Shown here: piece after piece, positions 33,377-42,453 of the stretch
Position numbering within the stretch: position 1 is the stretch's first letter
Layout of the letters: each line of letters starts with the position of its first letter
NCBI RefSeq assembly: GCF_003123685.1
Contig: NZ_QCYJ01000130.1
Span: 547,719 to 611,718 of the forward strand
Source: Nocardia aurea
Lineage (GTDB): Bacteria > Actinomycetota > Actinomycetes > Mycobacteriales > Mycobacteriaceae
Reading direction: 5' to 3'
DNA: 64,000 nucleotides
The notes under the pieces: model-generated
Seen by the model: the letters and a program-made list of their open reading frames with translations, nothing else
Database searches by the model: none
What the model was told of the DNA's origin: nothing
Program-made: the position numbers and the translations under genes

Positions 33377-34888
33377 TCAGTAGCAGGTGAGCGGTTGGAG
33401 GGGGTCGACGGCGCGGGGTGTGAGCGCCTCGTAGGCCGCCGCGATCCCTTTGACGGCGAGCCTGAGCTCGGACTCCTGATGGGTGTAGGGCAGGCGGAGG
33501 AAACGCTCGAAAGCGCCCTGCACGCCGAAACGTGGTCCGGCGGCGAGCAATACACCGTAGTTGGGCGCCGTGGCCGCCAGTGCCGTGGAGACCGGGGCGG
33601 GTAGTTGCGCCCACAGCGACATGCCGCCCGCGCCTTCGCCGACCCGCCAATCCGGCAATTCCTCGGCCAGGGCCTCCAGCATCGCCGCACGCTGGGACCG
33701 CAATTGATCGCGGCGACGGTCCAGGATTTCGTCGGCGTTCGCCAGCAGGTACACGGTGGCGAGCTGATCCATGACGGGTGTGCCGAGGTCGACGGTGGAA
33801 CGGATGCCGAGCAGTTTGGTGATCAGCGACTGGTTGGTGCGAATCCAGCCGACGCGCAGACCGCCCCAGAAGGATTTGGACGCCGACCCGATGGTGACGA
33901 TCTCCGCGCCCCTGGCGAAGGCGGCGACCGGCGGCGGCGCGGGGGTCGAGTCCAGCCGCAGGTCGACCATCGATTCGTCGATGACGATCGTCATCCTGGT
34001 CTCCCTGGCGATGGCGGCCAGTTCGGCCCGGCCGTCGGCATCGAGCAGCAGGCCGGTGGGATTGTTGAAATCGGGGACGAGATAGGCCAGCGTCGCGGCG
34101 GTTTGCCTTGCGGCGCTGCGTATTCCGTCGAGATCCCAGCCGCGCTCCTGATTCTCCAGCAGCAGCGGCACCGGAATGGGGCGTGCGCCGACATCGCGAA
34201 TGGCCTCGATGGCGTTCGGGTAGGTGGGATGTTCGATCAGCACCCGCGCGGCGGGCGCGGTCAGCACATTGAGCAGCAGGCGCAGACCGTGCTGGGCGCC
34301 GAGGGTGACCAGGATCTGGTCCGGTTCGGTGGGCAGACCGCGTTCGGTGTAACGGCGGGCGAGGGCCTCGCGCAGTGCGAGCACACCGACCGGATCCATG
34401 CCGTGGGTACCCAGGTAGGCCGGAAGACCTTCCAGCGCCGCGGAATACGCCGCCTGCATCTCCCTGGGCGCCGCCATCGCGGCATACGTCAGATCGATGG
34501 TCGTCAGTTCCGGCTGCGACATCATCGCGAGAATACTTCTGGCGGGTTTGGTTCCGTCGTGCGGCACCGCGGGCGGCAGCGCCACCGTACTGCGCGAACC
34601 CTGGCGGCTGATCAGGTAACCGTGTTCGCGCAGCAGCGTGTAGGTGGAGGTGATGGTGGTCCGGCTGACGCCGAGCGTCGCCGCCAGATCGCGTTCACTG
34701 GGCAACGCGACGCCCAGCGGCGCCCTGCCGTCGTGGATGAGCAACCGGATGCCCTCGGCGAGCGCGAGATAGGCCGGACGCGCGGAACGACGGCTGCCCG
34801 CCGAGGTTTCCCCGCCTTCCTCGTCCACACTGCGCCAGCGGCCCAGATCCCGCGCCAGACTGGTAGCACCGATAACTCTTGTCGCCAT
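33377..34888 (-). CDS. MocR-type regulator (GntR winged helix fused to aminotransferase)
   Basis: A 503-residue fusion. Residues about 37-105 form the GntR domain (LPSERDLAATLGVSRTTITSTYTLLREHGYL), and 130-500 a fold type I aminotransferase. PLP should bind Lys338 in TIGSASKSFWGGLRVGW; FNNPTG and IVIDESMVDLR are the usual supporting motifs. MocR proteins sense PLP or amino acids and often activate the divergently transcribed gene; here that is a 98-residue membrane protein. The 61-bp gap contains two CCAGT elements spaced ~40 bp apart, which might be part of its direct-repeat site. Confidence 0.9.
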   Translation of the reverse strand: MATRVIGATSLARDLGRWRSVDEEGGETSAGSRRSARPAYLALAEGIRLLIHDGRAPLGVALPSERDLAATLGVSRTTITSTYTLLREHGYLISRQGSRSTVALPPAVPHDGTKPARSILAMMSQPELTTIDLTYAAMAAPREMQAAYSAALEGLPAYLGTHGMDPVGVLALREALARRYTERGLPTEPDQILVTLGAQHGLRLLLNVLTAPAARVLIEHPTYPNAIEAIRDVGARPIPVPLLLENQERGWDLDGIRSAARQTAATLAYLVPDFNNPTGLLLDADGRAELAAIARETRMTIVIDESMVDLRLDSTPAPPPVAAFARGAEIVTIGSASKSFWGGLRVGWIRTNQSLITKLLGIRSTVDLGTPVMDQLATVYLLANADEILDRRRDQLRSQRAAMLEALAEELPDWRVGEGAGGMSLWAQLPAPVSTALAATAPNYGVLLAAGPRFGVQGAFERFLRLPYTHQESELRLAVKGIAAAYEALTPRAVDPLQPLTCY

Positions 34889-34949
34889 ACAGTCCAGTAT
34901 TCACCGATTGGATATTTATAGGCAAGGCCAGTGGGGTCATTCTGAGTAC

Positions 34950-35246
34950 ATGACCGCCCTGCTCAGCCTTCTCGTCGTCGCCGCCTTCGCCTACGCCGTC
35001 CACCGTTTCGCCCCTCGCTCAGGTGCCACCGCCTTCCGGATCGACCGGTTCCGCGCGCCGTGGCCCCTACTCGACGATTCCGCCTCGTACTACGAGGAAC
35101 AGCGGCAATACGTCGATATCGCCGCGATCCGCAGCCGATCGGAAGCGGCGGAGATCGCCGAGGAGCCGATCCGCGAGCCCGAACGCCTCGTGGTGCGCCC
35201 GGCGTCGAATCCGAGCTGCGGGACATTCAAGGCCAGTTTTTCCTAA
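34950..35246 (+). CDS. Small single-pass membrane protein
   Basis: A 98-residue protein with one helix at residues 3-19 (ALLSLLVVAAFAYAVHRF), followed by a charged cytosolic tail rich in Arg and Glu. It is not a family I recognise. ATG 34950 was selected because an in-frame ATG at 34908 overlaps the promoter zone shared with the MocR gene. Divergence from the MocR regulator suggests it is a target of that regulator. Small and with no strong hallmark, so confidence is moderate. Confidence 0.5.
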   Translation: MTALLSLLVVAAFAYAVHRFAPRSGATAFRIDRFRAPWPLLDDSASYYEEQRQYVDIAAIRSRSEAAEIAEEPIREPERLVVRPASNPSCGTFKASFS

Positions 35247-35423
35247 CTGGACTGGACTGGTCCTGCCGCCATCGCGATGGCCTTCGGGGCCGACCACTCC
35301 AGGGTTCCACCGGCCGGGCCGGGCGCGCCGACTCGGCCGCGAAAGGAGTTCCGCGGCGGAACCTCGCCCGCCGATCGCGCCTGCGCCGTCGAACATGTCG
35401 GACCCCGCGTGCAGACTGTCGTC

Positions 35424-35984
35424 ATGGGCGTTTCCACTCGGCTGCCAGGGCGGGCAGCGCTCTTCGATACGGCGATCGGCGACTGCGCCATCGCGTGGCG
35501 CGGGGACGCCGTTTTCCGGTTCGCACTGCCCGACACCGATTCGGCGACACTGTTCGCGCATATCACCCGCGCGGTCGGCGACGACTCGATCGACCGGGCC
35601 GAACCGACCGGACCGATCGCCGAGGCGGTCCGGGGCATTCGGGCCCACCTCGCGGGCGAACTCGATGATCTGCGCTGGATACCGCTGGACACCAGCGCAA
35701 TTCCCGATTTCCATCGCCGGGTCTACGACGTGACCCGCGCGATAGATCCCGGCCACACCCTCAGTTACGGACAGGTGGCGGATCGGGTCGGCGCACCGGG
35801 CGCGGCACAGGCCGTCGGGCAGGCGCTCGGACGCAATCCGATTCCGCTGATCATCCCGTGCCACCGGGTGCTCGCCGCCGACAACGCGCTGCACGGGTTC
35901 TCCGCGCCGGGTGGGATCACCACCAAACAGCGACTCCTCGAAATCGAGCGCACGCCGGGATTCGGCGAACCCACCCTCTTCTGA
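35424..35984 (+). CDS. ogt: Methylated-DNA-[protein]-cysteine S-methyltransferase
   Basis: A 186-residue suicide repair enzyme that removes O6-alkyl groups from guanine by transferring them to Cys146 in NPIPLIIPCHRVL. SYGQVADRVGAPGAAQAVGQALGRNP is the DNA-binding helix-turn-helix with the Arg finger and Asn hinge, and the C-terminal GFSAPGGITTKQRLLEIE completes the domain. ATG 35424 is preferred; there is open frame upstream to 35277 without a site. No Ada-type domain is fused. Confidence 0.93.
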   Translation: MGVSTRLPGRAALFDTAIGDCAIAWRGDAVFRFALPDTDSATLFAHITRAVGDDSIDRAEPTGPIAEAVRGIRAHLAGELDDLRWIPLDTSAIPDFHRRVYDVTRAIDPGHTLSYGQVADRVGAPGAAQAVGQALGRNPIPLIIPCHRVLAADNALHGFSAPGGITTKQRLLEIERTPGFGEPTLF

Positions 35985-36014
35985 TCGCGGTGGAGGTCGC
36001 GGCCTCGCGCCGGA

Positions 36015-36305
36015 TCAACCGGGCGGATGCTGACGGTAGAACTCGCACGCGTCGCCGCTGAGGTAGCCGTCCATACACGCGAAGTACGCCTGGATACAGC
36101 TGTTGGTCGTGCACCCGAGTTCCAGCAACCGCTGACGGATCCGCAGATTGCGCTCCACTGCATCCGGCGCGGCCGAGGGCGCCGACGTCGCGACGACCGA
36201 TGTGGAACCCACCGGCCGCGGTGTGCCCGACGTATCGGAACATCCCCCTACCAGCCCCAACGCGATCAGAACCACACCGACGATCGTCGACGTACGCACA
36301 GGCAT
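36015..36305 (-). CDS. Small exported lipoprotein with Cys-rich C-terminal module
   Basis: A 96-residue protein. Residues 1-22 are a signal with lipobox LVGGC (Cys22), then a Ser/Thr/Pro linker to about 47. The folded part ends LGCTTNSCIQAYFACMDGYLSGDACEFYRQHPPG, four cysteines that can form two disulfides. ATG 36305 follows GGAAAGG by 5 nt; the GTG 6 nt upstream would overlap that site. Function unknown. Confidence 0.65.
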   Translation of the reverse strand: MPVRTSTIVGVVLIALGLVGGCSDTSGTPRPVGSTSVVATSAPSAAPDAVERNLRIRQRLLELGCTTNSCIQAYFACMDGYLSGDACEFYRQHPPG

Positions 36306-36397
36306 CCACACCTTTCCACAGCTCGCTACCGCCGACCGTAACTCCCGCCGCCCCGGCCTGCCCAGCTAACCCCCGGTATACGTCCTCGACGGCGGCG

Positions 36398-39007
36398 TCA
36401 CCCGGATCGGCCCGAGGCTTCGCCGCGCATGAAGGCGCCGAGGGATTCGCGGTCGGTGACGTCCATCTTCATGCAGGCGCGGTAGAGGTGGCCTTCGACG
36501 GTCCGGACCGAGACGGTGAGGCGATCGGCGATCTGACGGTTGGACAGACCGGCCGCGACCAAGTTCGCGATCTCACGCTCGCGGGCGGTGAGGGGAAGGG
36601 GCTGTGCCGCTCGGCGCAGGGCGGGGGTGCTCGCGCCGCCGCAGGCCGCGGCGAGACGGTTGGCGACCGCGGCGGATTCGAGCAGTCGGCGGCGGTCACC
36701 GGCGCGGTCGTGCGCGGACGCGGCTTGTGCGGCGGCGTCGGCGGCCGAGAGCAGCGCGCCCATCGCCTCGAATTCAGCGGCGACGGTGTCCAATCCGGTG
36801 CCGTCCTGGGCCGCGAGTGCCATCGCGTGTTCGGCCTGGGCCCGCACGAGTCGTCCGTCCACCCGGGCCGCGAGATCGGCGAGTCGGCCAGCGACGGAAC
36901 TGTCACCGAATCGGGCGACGGTGTGCAGGGCCATGGCTTCGATAGCGTACTGCCGGGAGCGGCGCGCGGAGTCGGCGGCGAATATCGCCGATCGGATGGC
37001 CGCGCTGACACTGCCTTCCGCACCGGCGTGGACGGCGCGGGCGATATCGAGCTGCGGTTCGTACACCGCGGAATGCCTGCCGCCGTGGGCCGCCGCCTCG
37101 CGAATGGATTCGGCGGCGTCATCCGCTCGGCCGAGTGCCGAATACGCCTCGGCCAGCCGGATTCTCGCCGGAATCATCCAGGCCGCCGCGCCCTCGGTCG
37201 CGAGGGCGGCCAGTGCCTGTTCCAGATGTTCGATTCCGTCCGGGAAACGACCACGGGCGACGTCGGCGGTGCCCTGCAGGATCTTCGACAATCCCCAGGC
37301 CAGATACTGACCGGGCGCCGAATAGTCGAAATATCCCGCGGCGCGACGTTTGGCGGCTTCCAGCTCACCGGACAGCGTCAGCGCGAGTACCTCGGCGTGG
37401 GTGGAGATGAACCGGTTGAGCCCGTCGATCTCCGCTTCCACCTCGTGTCCACGCGCCACGTACTCGCGCGCCGCTTCGGCCTTGCCCATCAGCGCCAGGG
37501 CCAGACCGCCGCCGAAGGACGCCCACCAGACCGCCCATCTGGGCGCGCCGTGCGATGTCATCACCGATTCGGCGTCGGCACAGGCGTCCGCCAGCCGGTT
37601 CTCGTTGACCTCGCACGCGGAGGCGAGCGCGGTCAGCGTGAGCACGCTCTTGGGATGCTGCACCTTCGCCCGCACCTGGGCGAGTACCTCGTCGGCGCGA
37701 TCGGCGTCGCCCATGGCCCAGAACAGGTTCGACACGCGGGTGCTGCCCCAGCGGACCAGTTGCACTTCGTCGAGTCGGTCGGGGTCGAAACCCGCCAGGG
37801 TGCGTTCGGCCTCGATCCGATGCCCCTGCCACAGCAGGGCGCGGGCGAGCAGATCCGCGGCCTCGACGCCGCCGCGTCGTTGCACGGCGGCGCGGGCGAA
37901 ACGTTCGCCGAGCGGCAGATTCGCCAAGTGGATGGCATCGGCGGCGGCCGCCTCGAAGAGTTCCAGATCGGCGGATCTGTCGCTGTCCAAGGCCAATTCG
38001 GCCAGCCGGATGCGGTCGGCGGCGGATTTGATCGGGCGTTCCTTGAGCGAGGAATACAACCGGCCGCGTAATCGCCGGGCCGAGGCCACGCCGAGTCTGC
38101 GCCGGATGACCTCGCCGAACAGGGGATGGTTGTAGCGCACGATCAATCGGTGCGAGTTCTCCACAACCCTGATCAGACCGCGGGTTTCGGCCGATTCGAC
38201 GGCCTCCTCGCCCGCCAGTTCGGCGAGTATGTCGATATCGATGGGTTCGCAGAAGGTGAGTAGTTCCAGCACTCTGAGGACCGGATCCGGAAGCTGCTCG
38301 ACCCGATCCTCCAGCAGCGCGGCGAGTTCGGAGGTGACCGCGGCCCGGCCGCGCAACTGCCAGACCCCGTTCACCTGGCGCAGGGTGCCCGCTTCCAGCG
38401 CGCCCTCCACCAGATGCCGCAGGAACAGCGCGTTTCCGGCCGAGGACTCCCACATGAGGTTGGCCGTGAAACCCTCGAGTTGCCCGCCGAGCATGGATTC
38501 CACCAGTTCGACGCTCTGCCGCTGGGTGAACGGTCCCAGGTCGATGCGCAGCAGGTGACCGTCTTTCCACAACGAGGTGACCGCGTCGGGAACCTGCACA
38601 CCGCTGCGCACCGTCGCCACGATATGCGCGGCCCTGTCGATGGCCAGTTGCAGCAACAGGGTGGCCGAGAGCTGGTCGAGCAGATGCGCGTCGTCGACGC
38701 CGATGGTGGTGTGCCCCTCGGCGAGCAGCGCCTCGCGGGCGGCGGACATGAAGGTCACCGGATCGTGGGCGGTGTAGACGCCGACCATGTGCGCGAAAAC
38801 GCCGAGGGGGATGCCGCGGGCCGATTCGGTGCCCGCCACCCACCGGATATTTCCGCCCACCGCCGCGGTGGCCTTTCTGGCCAGCGTCGTCTTCCCCACT
38901 CCGGCATCGCCGGTCAGTACGGCGCCGACATGATCGCGGCCGTCCAGCGCGGACCGAAGGGCGTCGAACTCGGTCTCGCGCTCGATCATCGGCCAGTTCC
39001 GAGCCAT
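36398..39007 (-). CDS. LAL-type LuxR regulator with AAA ATPase
   Basis: An 869-residue large ATP-binding LuxR regulator. The N-terminus carries Walker A GDAGVGKTT (33-41) and a Walker B-like TIGVDDAHLL. The middle is an array of helical TPR-like repeats, and residues about 800-865 form the LuxR helix-turn-helix (LTAREREIANLVAAGLSNRQIADRLTVSVRTVEGHLYRA). Such proteins switch on catabolic or secondary-metabolism clusters in response to ligands. The target is not evident. TACGAT (complement of 39014-39019) lies 6 nt before the ATG at 39007, another leaderless arrangement. Confidence 0.9.
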   Translation of the reverse strand: MARNWPMIERETEFDALRSALDGRDHVGAVLTGDAGVGKTTLARKATAAVGGNIRWVAGTESARGIPLGVFAHMVGVYTAHDPVTFMSAAREALLAEGHTTIGVDDAHLLDQLSATLLLQLAIDRAAHIVATVRSGVQVPDAVTSLWKDGHLLRIDLGPFTQRQSVELVESMLGGQLEGFTANLMWESSAGNALFLRHLVEGALEAGTLRQVNGVWQLRGRAAVTSELAALLEDRVEQLPDPVLRVLELLTFCEPIDIDILAELAGEEAVESAETRGLIRVVENSHRLIVRYNHPLFGEVIRRRLGVASARRLRGRLYSSLKERPIKSAADRIRLAELALDSDRSADLELFEAAAADAIHLANLPLGERFARAAVQRRGGVEAADLLARALLWQGHRIEAERTLAGFDPDRLDEVQLVRWGSTRVSNLFWAMGDADRADEVLAQVRAKVQHPKSVLTLTALASACEVNENRLADACADAESVMTSHGAPRWAVWWASFGGGLALALMGKAEAAREYVARGHEVEAEIDGLNRFISTHAEVLALTLSGELEAAKRRAAGYFDYSAPGQYLAWGLSKILQGTADVARGRFPDGIEHLEQALAALATEGAAAWMIPARIRLAEAYSALGRADDAAESIREAAAHGGRHSAVYEPQLDIARAVHAGAEGSVSAAIRSAIFAADSARRSRQYAIEAMALHTVARFGDSSVAGRLADLAARVDGRLVRAQAEHAMALAAQDGTGLDTVAAEFEAMGALLSAADAAAQAASAHDRAGDRRRLLESAAVANRLAAACGGASTPALRRAAQPLPLTAREREIANLVAAGLSNRQIADRLTVSVRTVEGHLYRACMKMDVTDRESLGAFMRGEASGRSG

Positions 39008-39216
39008 GGGTCAATCGTAGGTCTTCCCAGTTCACGATCGATCACATCCGCGAACTCCGAACGCGCGCAAACGGTTCGCCGAAGCCGGGATCGACGCCGA
39101 CGGGCACACTCACGGCTACCCGCGAGCGAATGCGCGGTTTCTCCTACGCGCGCAACCTCGCTCGCCCGACCCCGGAGGCGTGTTGTCGCCTCGGGCGGTG
39201 CGATCGCGGGAGCGTG

Positions 39217-40506
39217 TCAGCCCAGGACGTCGTGGCGGACGATGGTCTGATCCCGGCCCGGGCCGACGCCGATGCAGGAGATCCGAGCGCCCGACAACTC
39301 CTCCAGCCGAGCGACGTAGGCGCGGGCGTTGGCGGGCAGTTCCTCGAAGGTGCGCGCCGCGGAGATGTCCTCCCACCAGCCCGGCATCTCCTCGAAGATC
39401 GGGACGGCGTGGTGGAAATCGGTCTGGGTGGTCGGCATCTGCTCGACCCGCTCGCCGTCGATCTCGTAGGCGACGCAGATCGGGACGGTGTCCAGCCCCG
39501 ACAGCACGTCCAGTTTGGTGAGGAAGTAGTCGGTGATGCCGTTGACCCTGGTCGCGTAACGAGCGATGACGGCGTCGAACCAACCGCAGCGCCGTGCGCG
39601 CCCGGTGGTCACGCCGACCTCGCCGCCGTTCTTGGCGAGGAATTCGCCGTACTGGTCGAACAGTTCGGTCGGGAACGGTCCCGAGCCGACGCGGGTGGTG
39701 TAGCACTTCAGGATGCCGAGCACCGTATTGATCTTGTTGGGTCCGATGCCCGAGCCGACCGCCGCGCCGCCCGAGGTCGGGTTGGACGAGGTCACATAGG
39801 GGTAGGTGCCGTGGTCGACGTCGAGCAGGGTGCCCTGCGATCCCTCCAGCAACACGGTCTCGCCGCGTTCGAGTGCCTCGTTGATCCGCAGGCGGGTGTC
39901 GGCGATGCGGTGCTTGAACCCTTCGGCCTGCTCGAGCACCTCCTCGACCACCTGCTGCGGGTCGAGCGCGCGCCGGTTGTAGATCTTGACCAGCACCTGA
40001 TTCTTGAACTCGAGCGCGGCCTCGACCTTCTGGGTGAGGATCTTCTCGTCGAGCACGTCGGCGATCCTGACCCCGACCCTGGCGACCTTGTCCTGGTAGC
40101 ACGGACCGATACCGCGACCGGTGGTGCCGATCTTCTTGTTGCCGAGGAAGCGTTCGGTGACCTTATCGATGGCCACGTGGTACGGCATGATCAGGTGCGC
40201 GTCGGCGGAGAGCAGCAGGCCGGAGGTGTCGACCCCGCGTTCCTCCAACCCGGCCAGTTCGGCGAGCAGCACGCCCGGATCGACCACCACGCCGTTGCCG
40301 ATCACATTGGTGACACCGGGGGTCAGGATTCCGGACGGGATCAGGTGCAGCGCGAATTTGTCGCCGTTGGGCAGGACCACGGTGTGACCCGCGTTGTTGC
40401 CACCCTGGTAGCGGACAACCCACTGCAGGCGGCCACCGAGCAGATCGGTCGCTTTGCCCTTGCCCTCGTCGCCCCATTGGGCGCCGATCAGGACGATTGC
40501 CGGCAT
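39217..40506 (-). CDS. purA: Adenylosuccinate synthetase
   Basis: PurA joins IMP and aspartate with GTP to make adenylosuccinate on the way to AMP. The 429-residue sequence begins with IGAQWGDEGKGKATDLL (GTP P-loop, residues 8-24) and contains the GHTVVLPNG IMP site, GTTGRGIGPCYQDK and the GSQGTLLDVDHGTYPYVTSSNP segment. AGGAGA is 6 nt upstream of ATG 40506. It follows a structured 5' leader. The next gene is divergent, as in M. tuberculosis Rv0357c-Rv0358. Confidence 0.97.
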   Translation of the reverse strand: MPAIVLIGAQWGDEGKGKATDLLGGRLQWVVRYQGGNNAGHTVVLPNGDKFALHLIPSGILTPGVTNVIGNGVVVDPGVLLAELAGLEERGVDTSGLLLSADAHLIMPYHVAIDKVTERFLGNKKIGTTGRGIGPCYQDKVARVGVRIADVLDEKILTQKVEAALEFKNQVLVKIYNRRALDPQQVVEEVLEQAEGFKHRIADTRLRINEALERGETVLLEGSQGTLLDVDHGTYPYVTSSNPTSGGAAVGSGIGPNKINTVLGILKCYTTRVGSGPFPTELFDQYGEFLAKNGGEVGVTTGRARRCGWFDAVIARYATRVNGITDYFLTKLDVLSGLDTVPICVAYEIDGERVEQMPTTQTDFHHAVPIFEEMPGWWEDISAARTFEELPANARAYVARLEELSGARISCIGVGPGRDQTIVRHDVLG

Positions 40507-40530
40507 GGTTTGTCTCCTACGTTTGGGGGC

Positions 40531-40584
40531 GCAACACGGACGTGTTGCAGCTACCTACCCGTCTGGAGGAGGTGGCCGGTAGCT
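40531..40584 (-). promoter_or_regulatory. Structured 5' leader of purA
   Basis: Two inverted repeats stand in the minus-strand leader: GCAACACG/CGTGTTGC (40531-40548, loop of two) and AGCTACC/GGTAGCT (40549-40555 with 40578-40584). They are back to back, end about 25 nt before the ATG, and could form a two-stem element. I do not recognise it as a known riboswitch class. It may be an attenuator, a protein target or simply a stabiliser. Confidence 0.4.
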
Positions 40585-40759
40585 CATTTTAGCCGATGCC
40601 ATCCGAGCGCCCCGGAACGTATCGGGTGCCGCGCCACCGACACCTCCACATCAACAGGGCTATGGTTGGGCACGGAGCGGGCCACGACGCCGGGTTCGCC
40701 CGGAAGTGGTGAGCAGGCCGACGGGTGTGTCGGCCGGACCGAGGAGGGTGCACGGCGGT

Positions 40760-41419
40760 TTGAGTACTCACGTTCTCCGCTGCGACGGCGTACCCGTTCC
40801 GATCGCCCTCGCCGCGCTGCCGACAACCCAAACAGCCGCCGTCCCAGCGACTTCCGTGATCGACGAGCTACTGCCCGTGCTCGCGGCCGACAGTCTGCCC
40901 CGGCTCATCGTGCTGGGCGAGGACGCCGCGCTCGCCGGGGTTCTCACCCATCTGATGAAAACGGAACGGCTGCACGTCGAGATCGGCTACGTCCCGATCG
41001 ACAAGACCTACGGTTCGCGCGCCTATCAGACCGGAACCGGGAACGCGGCCGCGAAACGCGCCATCGAGGGCCGCGCCACCGAGACCCCGCTGATCCGTGA
41101 CGACACCGGAACCGTTCTGGTCGGTCGCGCCAGCATCACCGGCGTCGACGACGCCAAACTGGAGGGCGAGGCCTACGTCGACGACACCCTGCTGTTCACC
41201 GGCAAGGTCAGGACCATGCAGATCTCACCCACCCTGTATCTTCCGGGGGTGCGGGCGGCAGTCCGCAGGGGGATCCGCAAACGGACCTGGGTCGAGGGCA
41301 GAGCAGCGCAACTCGGCACTCCGGGCGCGGTGGTGACGAGGGACGGCATCCGGACCGAGCGACCGGTCCCCCGTTCGACCTTCTACCGACATCACGAATC
41401 CTGGTACCTGGTGAGATGA
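40760..41419 (+). CDS. Conserved protein, Rv0358-like, unknown function
   Basis: A roughly 219-residue soluble protein with GYVPIDKTYGSRAYQTG near the middle and a C-terminal ESWYLVR. I assign it by position between purA and the M50 peptidase gene, as M. tuberculosis Rv0358 (about 215 residues). The start is uncertain: TTG 40760 is about 12 nt after GAGGAGG (40741-40747), and alternatives are a GTG at 40721 or 40706. The stop overlaps the M50 peptidase ATG, so the two are coupled. Its function is unknown in the family. Confidence 0.7.
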   Translation: MSTHVLRCDGVPVPIALAALPTTQTAAVPATSVIDELLPVLAADSLPRLIVLGEDAALAGVLTHLMKTERLHVEIGYVPIDKTYGSRAYQTGTGNAAAKRAIEGRATETPLIRDDTGTVLVGRASITGVDDAKLEGEAYVDDTLLFTGKVRTMQISPTLYLPGVRAAVRRGIRKRTWVEGRAAQLGTPGAVVTRDGIRTERPVPRSTFYRHHESWYLVR

Positions 41420-42201
41420 ACAATCCTTACGCGAGACAGCGCCTCGGCCGCGGCGCGGTGCGCCCGAGCCCCGTATTCCTGCTCGTCGTCGCGATCACCG
41501 TGCTCGGCGGGGTACTCGCATGGGACGCCGACCTCGACTCGACCCGCGCCAAGATCGGCGTGTTCGTCATGGTCGTGGCGGGTTGGATCGTCTCGCTGTG
41601 CCTGCACGAATTCGCGCACGCCTATATCGCCTGGCGCGCAGGCGATCACGAAGTGGAATTGCGCGGATATCTCACGCTGAATCCACTGAAGTATTCGCAT
41701 CCGCTGCTGTCGGTCGTGCTGCCGATCGTTTTCATCGCACTCGGCGGAATCGGATTGCCCGGCGGCGCGGTCTACGTGCACACCCATAATTTCAGCGCGC
41801 GCATCCAGCGCATCGTCAGCGGAGCCGGTCCGGCCGTGAACGCGGCGTGCGCGATCATCCTGCTGGTGATCGTGGAACTGTTCGGCAGCGCGACATCGCA
41901 TCCCGCGTTCTGGTTCGGGCTCAGTTTCCTCGCGTTCCTCCAGGTCACCGCAGCATTGCTGAACAGTCTGCCGATTCCGGGGCTCGACGGGTACGGGGTG
42001 CTGGAACCGTCACTGAGTTACGAGACCCGACGCTCGCTCGATCAGTTCAAACCGTTCGGAATGCTGATCGTCTTCGCGCTGCTGTGGACCCCCGCCATCA
42101 ACAATGTGTTCTTCGACGCGGTCTACGCGCTGTTCGAATTGTCCGGCGTGCCACGTATCTGGTCGGACTACGGCAATTATCTGACCCGATTCTGGCTGTG
42201 A
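41416..42201 (+). CDS. M50-family intramembrane metallopeptidase
   Basis: A 261-residue site-2-protease-type membrane protein. The zinc motif HEFAH (64-68) sits in a hydrophobic helix, and NSLPIPGLDG (183-192) supplies the third ligand, an Asp in the NxxPxPxLDG motif. About five or six membrane segments are present. It lacks PDZ domains, unlike Rip1. It begins with ATGA overlap from the Rv0358-like gene. Substrates are unknown: regulated release of a membrane-tethered factor is the usual role. It matches M. tuberculosis Rv0359 in position. Confidence 0.88.
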   Translation: MNNPYARQRLGRGAVRPSPVFLLVVAITVLGGVLAWDADLDSTRAKIGVFVMVVAGWIVSLCLHEFAHAYIAWRAGDHEVELRGYLTLNPLKYSHPLLSVVLPIVFIALGGIGLPGGAVYVHTHNFSARIQRIVSGAGPAVNAACAIILLVIVELFGSATSHPAFWFGLSFLAFLQVTAALLNSLPIPGLDGYGVLEPSLSYETRRSLDQFKPFGMLIVFALLWTPAINNVFFDAVYALFELSGVPRIWSDYGNYLTRFWL

Positions 42202-42206
42202 GTTTC

Positions 42207-42238
42207 GGTGGCCCGGTCCGGCACAGGACCGGGCCACC
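42207..42238. terminator. Hairpin after the M50 peptidase gene
   Basis: A perfect 13-bp stem (GGTGGCCCGGTCC and complement) with loop GGCACA starts 5 nt after the stop. A run CCTCCTTCTC follows on the plus strand. The next 215 bp to the FUSC stop hold no recognised feature. Confidence 0.75.
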
Positions 42239-42453
42239 TCCTTCTCACGAGCGGCTCCGTCCACCGGATATCCGGTGCGCCTTCGCCGCTCGCGCGAAGC
42301 CTTCCGACCGTGAAACCCCTCGTAGCTCCCGGTCACGAGTCGAGATTATCGACCGGACCCGACACCGACACGAGTACCGGACTACGCGAAGATCATCACC
42401 ACACCCGCTGACACGCTCGGCCCGCGCCGGGATCGGACCGAGTAGTCGGGTGA

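Noticed and set aside
36200..41100. Two long plus-strand frames over the LAL regulator and purA
   Set aside because: Antisense shadows; the minus-strand proteins carry unmistakable motifs.
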